Part shown: positions 1 through 5,978 of the stretch, in pieces
Numbering within the stretch: the first letter of the stretch is position 1
How the letters are laid out: every line of letters begins with the position of its first letter
Origin: Anaerolineales bacterium
GTDB taxonomy: Bacteria; Chloroflexota; Anaerolineae; Anaerolineales; Villigracilaceae
Direction: 5' to 3'
Assembly: GCA_025056515.1 (NCBI GenBank)
Contig: JANWWB010000093.1
Location: 1-6,516 of the forward strand
Length of the DNA stretch: 6,516 nt
Program-made: the position numbers and the translations under genes
The notes under the pieces: model-generated
Seen by the model: the letters and a program-made list of their open reading frames with translations, nothing else
Databases searched by the model: none
What the model was told of the DNA's origin: nothing

Positions 1-1008
1 AATGACTGCATCGGTCATGATAATCGACTCGCGTATCACCGCCCCAGGGCGGACGATCACACCTGGTGAGAGAACACTGCTTTCCACGCGGCTATTTTCT
101 TGAATGTAACAGCCATCCGAAATCATACTCGCATAAATACAAGCGGTCTGAGGGACGCGCACCGGCGGGCGCTCTTCAGTACGTGTATGGATTACCCAAC
201 TGCGGTCATAAAGTTTGAGCGGCGGATCGGGTGAAAGCAAATCCATGTGTGCCTGCCAATACGAGAAGAGTGTGCCCACATCCATCCAATATCCACTAAA
301 GGGAAAAGCAAACACTCGTGCGCCGGAGCGAATCAGCTTCGGGATAACATCTTTACCAAAATCATGACTGGAGGTTTCGTCATAGTGGTCTTCCCACAAA
401 GCGCGATCAAGAACTTGGCGAGAGAAGACATAGACCCCCATGTTGATAAGGTCGGAAAAAGGATTGGGTGGCTTTTCCACAAAGCGCTTGACGCGATACC
501 GTTTGTCGGCTTCCAGCACGCCAAAGCGAGAGGCTTCAGAAAGAGGAACCCGCTTCGAGACGATGGTCAAGTCTGCTTGATTCGCGATGTGAAAGTCAAT
601 TAACGGCGCATAATCCATAGCGTAGATATGATCACCGGAAAGGATCAAGATGTAATCCGGTGAGCCAGTTTTGATGAAGGTAAAGTTCTGTTGGACAGCA
701 TCGGCTGTACCTTCGTACCAGTCAGCATCAGAGCGGGCTTTATACGGGGTCAAAATGCGCACGCCACCAGTGAAGTCACGGTTGAGATCCCAGGGAGCGC
801 CAGCGCCGATGTGTTCAATGAGCGACTGAGGCCGGTATTGCGCCAAGACCATGACATCAAAGATGTTGGAATTGACGCAATTCGAGAGCGTAAAGTCAAT
901 AATTCGATACTTGCCGGCAAAGGGCACAGCAGGTTTGGTACGTTTAGCAGTCAGTACACCAAGGCGACTACCTTCTCCACCGGCCAAGATGACCGCTCGC
1001 ACTTTCAT
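1..1008 (-). CDS. glgC: Glucose-1-phosphate adenylyltransferase (ADP-glucose pyrophosphorylase), 3' end cut by window edge
   Basis: Makes ADP-glucose and pyrophosphate from ATP and glucose-1-phosphate in the cytoplasm, the committed step of bacterial glycogen synthesis. The frame is open from the ATG at 1008 to the left edge: 336 codons of a family usually 400-430 long. Seen in my translation: the nucleotide-binding loop LAGGEGSRL (residues 8-16), KRTKPAVPFAGKYRIIDF (22-39), WYEGTADAVQQN (97-108), SGDHIY with the metal-binding Asp (124-129), FVEKP with the glucose-1-phosphate-binding Lys179, NMGVYVF (189-195), SSHDFGKDVIP (213-223) and YWMDVGT (240-246). From about residue 290 hexapeptide-like repeats begin the C-terminal left-handed beta-helix, where the window ends. 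The start is supported by a Shine-Dalgarno sequence and by the conserved N-terminus. It lies 58 bp after glgA on the same strand, so co-transcription is likely. The missing C-terminus normally carries part of the allosteric site, so the effector cannot be judged. Confidence 0.96.
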   Translation of the reverse strand, partial: MKVRAVILAGGEGSRLGVLTAKRTKPAVPFAGKYRIIDFTLSNCVNSNIFDVMVLAQYRPQSLIEHIGAGAPWDLNRDFTGGVRILTPYKARSDADWYEGTADAVQQNFTFIKTGSPDYILILSGDHIYAMDYAPLIDFHIANQADLTIVSKRVPLSEASRFGVLEADKRYRVKRFVEKPPNPFSDLINMGVYVFSRQVLDRALWEDHYDETSSHDFGKDVIPKLIRSGARVFAFPFSGYWMDVGTLFSYWQAHMDLLSPDPPLKLYDRSWVIHTRTEERPPVRVPQTACIYASMISDGCYIQENSRVESSVLSPGVIVRPGAVIRESIIMTDAVI

Positions 1009-1012
1009 CGTT

Positions 1013-1020
1013 CACCTCTC
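1013..1020 (-). promoter_or_regulatory. Ribosome binding site of glgC
   Basis: Read on the minus strand, GAGAGGTG stands 4 bases before the glgC ATG, with the GAGG core 6 bases upstream. It is the strongest Shine-Dalgarno match in the window and fixes the glgC start at 1008. It contrasts with glgA, which has none. Confidence 0.8.
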
Positions 1021-1066
1021 AATCCCAAACAAAAAGGGAGAACAAGCATCCAACCCATCTAGCAAC

Positions 1067-2512
1067 TCAATTCTTGTTAACCAACGAGCGATAGAGTAAG
1101 GCATATTGGCGGGCCGAGCGTTCCCAGCCAAAATCTTGTGCCATTGCATTACGTTGAAGATGCCACCATTTCTCTTGGTTGGCAAAGGCTTTGAAGGCGC
1201 GTTCTAATGCTTCGAGCAACGCTTCAGGTGTCAATTCGTGAAAGAGGAAACCCGTTTTTCCCTCTTGAACGGTATCCTTCAAACCACCGGTCGCGTGAAC
1301 AATCGGAATACAGCCATATCGCATGGCTATCATCTGAGCCAAACCGCATGGCTCATAGCGGGAAGGCATCAAAAAACAATCTGCACCCCCATAGATCAGT
1401 CGCGCTAGGGCATCATCGTAACGTAGAACAATTCGCACTCGGTCAGGGTAAATCGTCTGTAAATTGCGTGCATTGTTCTCAAGTGACGGGTCACCTGTTC
1501 CGAGCAGGACAAACTGCCAAGGCCGTTCACCAAAGCGAGCCAGCGCACGCAAAGCTAGGTCAATCCCTTTCTGTTGGTCAATCCGAGTGACCATCCCGAT
1601 CACGGGAGTCTCGGCCTCTATCGGCAAATCCAGAGTTTTTTGCAAAACCTCTTTGTTTTGTGCTCGCGCCTCCAGGTGATCAACATCGAAGGGATAAGGC
1701 AGGGCATCGTCCCTTGCCGGGTCAAACCAGGTGGTATCAATTCCATTCAAAATACCGGTTATCGTGTCAGCACGACTGCGCAAATAGGTTTCTAAGCCAT
1801 GGCCAAATTCAGGTGTCAAAATTTCGCGGGCATAAGTGGGCGAAACAGGGACAATCACATCTGCTGCCCACAAACCCAGGGGCAAGGGTTGGGTCTGTGC
1901 CCAATCGGGCAAGAGCTTCTCCTGCAAAGGCATCAGACCATAAGCGCTCAAAATATCTCGGCTGTCGCCACCCATATAGGGCAAGTTATGTAACGTCAGA
2001 ACGGTTCGTATACGCGCCAGAACCGGATCGGCGCGGCGGGAGCGCAGGGCATAAAGGGCCAAAGCCGTATGCCAATCGTTGGCATGGAGAATATCTGGCT
2101 GCCAATCCAATTTTCTTAGGACCTCCAAGATCGCCAAAGAAAAGAAAGCATATTTTTCCCGGTCAAGCGCCGCATCACTCGAGTAAACAGTTGGGGCGTT
2201 AGAAATAGGATCGCCTGTCAAAAAATAAACCGGCATGCCACGCAGAGAAGTTTGATAGACATCGGCCATCAAACTGCCGCCACGTCGATAGACAAGGGCG
2301 CTTGCCACCGGCAGCATCGTGGTCGTATCGGCACGATTCGAACGATGTAAAGGTAAAATCAGCCGGACATCTAATTCGAGACCGCGCGTTGCCTCGGGCG
2401 GCAAATTACGCAGAGCCAGCGGAAGAGAGCCGGCTACATCTGCCAATCCCCCAACTTTAACAAACGGAGAGGCTTCTGCGGCCAAGAAAAGAACGTTCAA
2501 CGTAGCAGGCAT
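1067..2512 (-). CDS. glgA: Glycogen synthase, ADP-glucose type (GT5 family)
   Basis: Transfers glucose from ADP-glucose to the non-reducing end of an alpha-1,4-glucan in the cytoplasm, using the product of the neighbouring glgC. It has 481 residues, normal for bacterial GlgA (about 475-490). The GT-B fold is marked by KVGGLADV (19-26, the ADP-glucose-binding loop near the N-terminus), HANDWH (143-148, catalytic-site His), THNLPYMG (173-180), NGID (256-259), the second-domain start VTRIDQQKG (308-316), PSRYEPCGL (383-391) with conserved Glu387, TGGL (408-411) and the C-terminal FGWERSARQY (461-470). All expected active-site motifs are present. The ATG at 2512 puts the KVGGL loop at the usual distance from the N-terminus, but no Shine-Dalgarno sequence precedes it. 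The gene starts a probable glgA-glgC transcript with its own candidate promoter. Confidence 0.96.
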   Translation of the reverse strand: MPATLNVLFLAAEASPFVKVGGLADVAGSLPLALRNLPPEATRGLELDVRLILPLHRSNRADTTTMLPVASALVYRRGGSLMADVYQTSLRGMPVYFLTGDPISNAPTVYSSDAALDREKYAFFSLAILEVLRKLDWQPDILHANDWHTALALYALRSRRADPVLARIRTVLTLHNLPYMGGDSRDILSAYGLMPLQEKLLPDWAQTQPLPLGLWAADVIVPVSPTYAREILTPEFGHGLETYLRSRADTITGILNGIDTTWFDPARDDALPYPFDVDHLEARAQNKEVLQKTLDLPIEAETPVIGMVTRIDQQKGIDLALRALARFGERPWQFVLLGTGDPSLENNARNLQTIYPDRVRIVLRYDDALARLIYGGADCFLMPSRYEPCGLAQMIAMRYGCIPIVHATGGLKDTVQEGKTGFLFHELTPEALLEALERAFKAFANQEKWWHLQRNAMAQDFGWERSARQYALLYRSLVNKN

Positions 2513-2519
2513 TGTTTCT

Positions 2520-2548
2520 ATTTTACAATAGATCTTTTTGTGCGTGAA
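2520..2548 (-). promoter_or_regulatory. Candidate sigma-70-type promoter of glgA, leaderless or nearly so
   Basis: On the minus strand, TTCACG (2548-2543, four of six matches to TTGACA) and TAAAAT (2525-2520, five of six to TATAAT) are 17 bp apart. The -10 hexamer ends 7 bp before the glgA ATG at 2512, so a start at the usual distance would fall on or within a base or two of the ATG. The sequence between -10 and ATG (AGAAACA) has no Shine-Dalgarno motif, which agrees with a leaderless mRNA. This is a by-eye call from consensus and spacing; transcription has not been shown. Confidence 0.5.
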
Positions 2549-2549
2549 A

Positions 2550-2563
2550 GAAATTGCAATTTC
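2550..2563. promoter_or_regulatory. Perfect 14-bp palindrome next to the glgA promoter, possible operator
   Basis: GAAATTGCAATTTC reads identically on both strands and ends one base upstream of the candidate -35 element of glgA. A perfect inverted repeat in this position could be a binding site for a dimeric transcription factor. No factor is identifiable from the window, and a single AT-rich palindrome can occur by chance. Confidence 0.35.
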
Positions 2564-2689
2564 AGAGGTGTCTCGATCGTTAGGTTTGTCGCCAAGCGCA
2601 CAAGGTGATGATTTGCGCGTCGGGGTTTATCAAGACGCAAAAGTGCAGTACGGAGCCTTGTTTTGAAGGCGCTGCGAATCCCAGATTCC

Positions 2690-3967
2690 TTACCAGGTAA
2701 ACTGTTCGGTCTCACCCCGGCGAGGATAAAGACGAGGATGTTTGTAGGCATCTTTTAACTTGTGATGGTCGCTATCTTCATAGCGGACATCCTTGTCAAT
2801 CACCCGGCGCTCCTTACTAGCAAACAAGACCACATCAGACTCGATGGTGCGCGCCGGGAAAATAATCATACCCGAGCCGATACGACAATTATGACCTACA
2901 CACCCACCCAACACCGGACGATTGGCAACCGCCAGACGATCATGTCCATCGAGAGCCTTGATAGGCGAAGGAATCAAGTTGTAGTCGGTAAAAGTGTTAC
3001 CGGCACCGATAAACGTATTACGTCCGACCACACACATCTGCAAGCAGGTGTTCTGCGCCACCATGCTATTTTCCATCACAGTCGTCATAAAGAGAGAAGC
3101 GCGGAAAGGTAAAAATGTTCCATCGCCGACGACGGATAACATCAGCTGGCAACCTTGTGAGATGTTGACATTGTTGCCGATGGTGCAATTCTCAATGACC
3201 GCCCCGGCATTAATGGTCACATTATCTCCAATCGTTGTTGGGCCATGGATAATCGCCGTCGGGTCAATGACACAATTTTTGCCGATTTTGACCAGTTCAG
3301 AGCATTCCAACAATTGGCGTCCTTCATAAATCGCCTTGGCAAGCAAACGTAATTTGAAGGACAAATCTTTATTCAACCGGTCTTCAAACCGAGCGCCTCG
3401 GGCAAACAAACCAAAAACAATATCGGCAATAAAGACGTGCACCCAAGAATCAATCGCAATCAGCGACCGGAGAGGCACCTGATAGACCAAATCGCCACTT
3501 TCCGTCGCCATATACGTAGGAACATGATAATAGCCGATTTCTCGCGCCTGCATATCAATCACCAGCGGTTCGACATCGGCTTCCGGTCCGTTTGGATAGT
3601 ACCACAAGTCTGCATAATACAAATTCCCAGCCGCCGTGTAGGAAACCGAGAGCGGCAAAGCATGTTCTCGAAACGCTGCGTCACTAAGCGAAAAAGCAGC
3701 GCGCACAGCTCTCCCACGTTTACGTGCTTGCTTCATGAACTCGGCAATGTAAAATTCATCAAAGAAAAGATTGTCTCGATATACGATCATCGGCTCGCGC
3801 AGGATAGGCAAACGTTCGCCAGGGCCGAGTTCAATTTCTTGGGTCACGTAAGGTGCAAGCACCTCTTTTTGATGTAACCAAAGAGGCTTGTTTTGAATGC
3901 GCAAGTCGCGCGCCATTTCATTGAAAGGAGGAATATAGCGGGGTGCCTGTAGAATTATCTTCTTCAT
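2690..3967 (-). CDS. Left-handed beta-helix (hexapeptide-repeat) protein with an unassigned N-terminal domain
   Basis: A 425-residue cytoplasmic-looking protein with no signal peptide. Residues about 226-395 are a run of imperfect hexapeptide repeats of the [LIV]-G-x4 type, for example VKIGKN, TTIGDN, CTIGNN, CVVGRN, CVGHNC and CRIGSG, which form the triangular beta-helix of the LbH superfamily (acyltransferases, GlmU and GlgC tails, carbonic anhydrases). Residues 1-225 show no glycine-rich nucleotidyltransferase loop and I cannot assign them; they include PMIVYRDNLFFDEFYI (59-74) and SWVHVFIADIVFGLFARG (174-191). It may be a sugar-nucleotide transferase-like or acyltransferase-like enzyme, but no catalytic residue or substrate can be named. 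The ATG at 3967 lies 3 bp after the V4R stop with only a weak G-rich motif upstream, so translational coupling is likely. It is the last gene of the GTPase operon. Confidence 0.8.
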   Translation of the reverse strand: MKKIILQAPRYIPPFNEMARDLRIQNKPLWLHQKEVLAPYVTQEIELGPGERLPILREPMIVYRDNLFFDEFYIAEFMKQARKRGRAVRAAFSLSDAAFREHALPLSVSYTAAGNLYYADLWYYPNGPEADVEPLVIDMQAREIGYYHVPTYMATESGDLVYQVPLRSLIAIDSWVHVFIADIVFGLFARGARFEDRLNKDLSFKLRLLAKAIYEGRQLLECSELVKIGKNCVIDPTAIIHGPTTIGDNVTINAGAVIENCTIGNNVNISQGCQLMLSVVGDGTFLPFRASLFMTTVMENSMVAQNTCLQMCVVGRNTFIGAGNTFTDYNLIPSPIKALDGHDRLAVANRPVLGGCVGHNCRIGSGMIIFPARTIESDVVLFASKERRVIDKDVRYEDSDHHKLKDAYKHPRLYPRRGETEQFTW

Positions 3968-3970
3968 TGC

Positions 3971-4597
3971 TTATCCCAATATCGTTCGGTGAATCACAAT
4001 TGTACAAGTGGGGCTGCCGTTTCCAATACAGGCTGTTTCCTCCACGTTAAAGTACTTTCCCGAACTTACCCAATACAGTGCTTCTTGCAGCAAGCCAACC
4101 GCCAGCGAACAAGCTGGGCTTTCCACGTGTCTTCCCCAACAGAGCGGACAACGCTCGATGTGCCAGTAAATTTCTGTATCGCCAATTTCCACACGTACAC
4201 GTTGATCGGTCAAGTCGTTAAACAGCGAGGCAAGTGCACGAGCGCCCTGTTCCATCCGGGTCGGCAAAGGAAGCAAGCGGAAGGCCAAATCGGTTAAACC
4301 TAAGTCGGCACCAAACTCTCTTAGGCCATATTTGAAACAGGCGCGTCCCACACGCAGCGCAATGCCCCGTCCTGTTCGAGGCCCATAGGCAGTTTCTAGT
4401 CCTACTTGAAGCGCAGCAAGATCTGAAAAGGGTATAGCCAAGTCTTGATTATGAGGAGGATAACTGTGGATATATTTTGAAAGATTGGCAATCTTCAAAA
4501 CCGCGTTTGCGCCATTGCGCCCAAGAACTTCCTCCAAAGCTAGGAGGATTATTCGTCCCATCCGATTGGGATAGTAGAATTCCGACTCACGTGCCAT
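3971..4597 (-). CDS. V4R-domain protein (TRAPP/Bet3-like fold, small-molecule binding)
   Basis: A 208-residue soluble protein about the size of one complete V4R/Bet3 fold. V4R domains are named after the 4-vinyl reductase accessory protein BchJ and are thought to bind hydrophobic small molecules; the fold is shared with Bet3-type subunits of eukaryotic TRAPP. The C-terminal half has the family signature: a cysteine-rich stretch CPLCWGRHVESPAC (150-163), the helix AVGLLQEALYW (166-176), and ETACIGNGSPTCTIVI (187-202), equivalent to the usual E-x-x-C-x-x-x-G-x-x-x-C pattern. The N-terminal half is mostly helical with hydrophobic segments such as RIILLALEEVLG. Cys150 and Cys153 form an extra CxxC pair. 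The ATG at 4597 overlaps the hydrolase gene end by 11 bp and has no clear Shine-Dalgarno sequence, so translation is probably coupled. The ligand is unknown. Confidence 0.85.
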   Translation of the reverse strand: MARESEFYYPNRMGRIILLALEEVLGRNGANAVLKIANLSKYIHSYPPHNQDLAIPFSDLAALQVGLETAYGPRTGRGIALRVGRACFKYGLREFGADLGLTDLAFRLLPLPTRMEQGARALASLFNDLTDQRVRVEIGDTEIYWHIERCPLCWGRHVESPACSLAVGLLQEALYWVSSGKYFNVEETACIGNGSPTCTIVIHRTILG

Positions 4598-5390
4598 AAG
4601 AAGTCGAGCCCCGATCCAAGAAGTCCTTTAGGGTTTGCATAAAGCGAGGCGGTTCATCAAGCATAATGAAATGGCCGGCCTTCGGGAAACGCTCCACTCG
4701 GGTGTGAGGGATTCCTGCTAGTAAAGGTTGCCACTGCAGAGGATGAACAATATTATCACGGTCACCATACATCCCCATCACGGGGATCTGCACATGAGAG
4801 AGCATCGGACGCAAATCCGTACGCCGCAGCGAAGCAATACTCAGCAAGAACGATTCGAGTGTGGTGCGCGAGAGATCCTTATCCATCATATCAGGGAAGC
4901 GTGGGTCGCGACAAATAAGTGGAGAAGCAAGCCGCACTCCCCAACGGAAAAGGCCCATCATGTTGAAAAGAAGGACAGCAATCAAACGATATCCGGCTAA
5001 CTTTAAGGGAAGGGCCAGGGAAGAACCAACAATCGGCGAACCGATAACAACCACTTTACTCACCCGTTCAGGATACTGAATCGCTACCGATAAGCTGACC
5101 GTTCCTCCCATACTGTGACCAACCAGGGGAGCCCGAACAATTCCTAGGCGTTCCATGAACTGGTCTACCAGACTGACAAAATCTTGAATAGCGTAGCTAT
5201 CGCGCTTTTTTCCAGATTCGCCGAAACCCCAAAAATCCAAGGCATACGTACGATAAAAAGCCCCAAGATAGGTCATCGTATCTTGCCAAAGTCCCCAGGA
5301 ACCCAGCCAGCCATGTAAAAGGATCACCGGGCGGCCACGACCATAGACTTCGTAATGTACAATTCCCTGGTCAGTCGTAATCGAAGACAC
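4587..5390 (-). CDS. Alpha/beta-fold hydrolase
   Basis: A 267-residue single-domain serine hydrolase, normal for the family, with no signal peptide. Seen: the oxyanion-hole HGW (26-28) after strand PVILL, the nucleophile elbow GHSMGG (91-96, Ser93), the acid in GDRDNIV (209-215, most likely Asp212) and the catalytic His240 in KAGHFIMLDEP. The triad is complete. Residues about 121-190 form a cap rich in hydrophobic side chains (for example LIAVLLFNMMGLF, 136-148), which suggests a lipophilic ester or acyl substrate, but the family is too broad to name one. The start is GTG at 5390; an in-frame TAG lies just upstream and a G-rich GGGGG (5405-5401) sits 10 bases before it. The gene is 24 bp after the GTPase and overlaps the V4R gene, so it is probably co-transcribed with both. 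Confidence 0.9.
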   Translation of the reverse strand: MSSITTDQGIVHYEVYGRGRPVILLHGWLGSWGLWQDTMTYLGAFYRTYALDFWGFGESGKKRDSYAIQDFVSLVDQFMERLGIVRAPLVGHSMGGTVSLSVAIQYPERVSKVVVIGSPIVGSSLALPLKLAGYRLIAVLLFNMMGLFRWGVRLASPLICRDPRFPDMMDKDLSRTTLESFLLSIASLRRTDLRPMLSHVQIPVMGMYGDRDNIVHPLQWQPLLAGIPHTRVERFPKAGHFIMLDEPPRFMQTLKDFLDRGSTSYGT

Positions 5391-5414
5391 GGGTGACTAA
5401 CCCCCAAAAATCGT

Positions 5415-5957
5415 CTATCGCTCGCCTTGTTCCATTTCGGCCAAAATGCTATACAAAAGTTCCAAGAGCACTGACTTGACAGAATTACGATCCGTAGCCA
5501 CACATGGTAGGAGTTTCACTTTGCTGTCCAAACGCAAAACATGACGCATATCTTCAGGATCCCATGCATCCTTCTTATCTTGTTTGTTGGCCGCTACCAC
5601 ATAAGGGGTAGGAGCATAAGCACGAAAGGTCTCCAGGATTGAGCGCGCTTCTCGAAAAGTCTCTGGGCGTGTGCTATCCACCATGACAATAAAACCCAAC
5701 ATTCCCTCCGAAAGAATCTCCCACATGAAATCAAAACGTCTTTGCCCGGGCGTCCCAAAGAGATACAAAACCAAATCATCGTCCACCGTGATGCGGCCAA
5801 AATCCATGGCCACTGTGGTAGATTCTTTAATCGCCCGTTCGGAGGCAGTGGTGATTTTGCGCTCCGTAGAGACAACATCAATTTCACTGACAGAACGGAT
5901 GAATTCTGTCTTACCAGCATTGAAGGGGCCAGTGACAACCATTTTGACTGTTTGCAT
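5415..5957 (-). CDS. Small Ras/Arf-like signalling GTPase (COG2229 type)
   Basis: A 180-residue protein made of one small G domain. Motifs: P-loop GPFNAGKT (10-17), probable switch I threonines in STTVAMDFG (46-54), G3 FGTPGQ (67-72) with the switch II Gln72, NKQD (124-127) for guanine recognition and the G5-like CVATD (152-156). The FGTPGQ form, in which Gly68 takes the place of the usual DxxG aspartate, is typical of the bacterial COG2229 GTPases, including CvnD-like proteins of Streptomyces conservons. No transmembrane segment or lipidation site is visible, so it is probably cytoplasmic and may be recruited by partners. The ATG at 5957 is 21 bp after the PATAN gene stop and is preceded by GAGG at 5970-5967, 9 bases upstream. 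Such GTPases usually work with Roadblock or PATAN proteins; the effector here is unknown. Confidence 0.92.
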   Translation of the reverse strand: MQTVKMVVTGPFNAGKTEFIRSVSEIDVVSTERKITTASERAIKESTTVAMDFGRITVDDDLVLYLFGTPGQRRFDFMWEILSEGMLGFIVMVDSTRPETFREARSILETFRAYAPTPYVVAANKQDKKDAWDPEDMRHVLRLDSKVKLLPCVATDRNSVKSVLLELLYSILAEMEQGER

Positions 5958-5966
5958 GAGTACTAA

Positions 5967-5970
5967 CCTC
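5967..5970 (-). promoter_or_regulatory. Ribosome binding site of the GTPase gene
   Basis: GAGG on the minus strand lies 9 bases before the ATG at 5957, inside the 21-bp gap after the PATAN gene. It supports this start rather than an internal one and suggests independent re-initiation on a shared mRNA. Confidence 0.55.
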
Positions 5971-5978
5971 GTCCCTCG

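Larger units (their letters stand above)
2513..2689 (-). other. Intergenic gap between the beta-helix gene and glgA, without a convincing terminator
   Basis: This is the only gap in the window longer than about 60 bp. On the transcribed strand it has short inverted repeats: GAATC-TGG-GATTC (2688-2676), GCCTT-CAAAAC-AAGGC (2670-2655) and GCGTC with GACGC over a 12-base loop (2638-2617). Each stem is only 5 bp and none is followed by a T run, so none is a typical intrinsic terminator. Readthrough from the upstream operon into glgA is therefore possible. The glgA-proximal end holds the candidate promoter and palindrome. Confidence 0.6.

Noticed and set aside
247..1062. Plus-strand frames at the left end as candidate genes
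   Set aside because: The minus strand here encodes a clear GlgC with every family motif, open to the window edge, so the plus-strand frames are shadows.
1660..2202. 180-codon plus-strand frame opposite glgA
   Set aside because: It lies wholly antisense to a glgA with all active-site motifs, and its product has no domain-like pattern; its length follows from the codon composition of the sense gene.
2617..2688. Intrinsic terminator after the beta-helix gene
   Set aside because: Three short inverted repeats exist, but each stem is only 5 bp and none is followed by a T run on the transcribed strand.
2518..2751. 77-codon minus-strand open frame between the beta-helix gene and glgA
   Set aside because: It begins inside the beta-helix gene in another frame, runs through the glgA promoter and palindrome, has no recognisable domain and no ribosome binding site I can see. 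It looks like chance openness.
3437..3877. 146-codon plus-strand frame opposite the beta-helix gene
   Set aside because: Antisense shadow of a well-supported gene, rich in Arg, His and Ile without domain features.
3971..5390. V4R plus alpha/beta hydrolase as a bacteriochlorophyll pair (BchJ- and BchO-like)
   Set aside because: V4R is found in many non-phototrophs, the hydrolase shows only general family motifs, and no other pigment gene is in the window. The GTPase and PATAN neighbours point to signalling.
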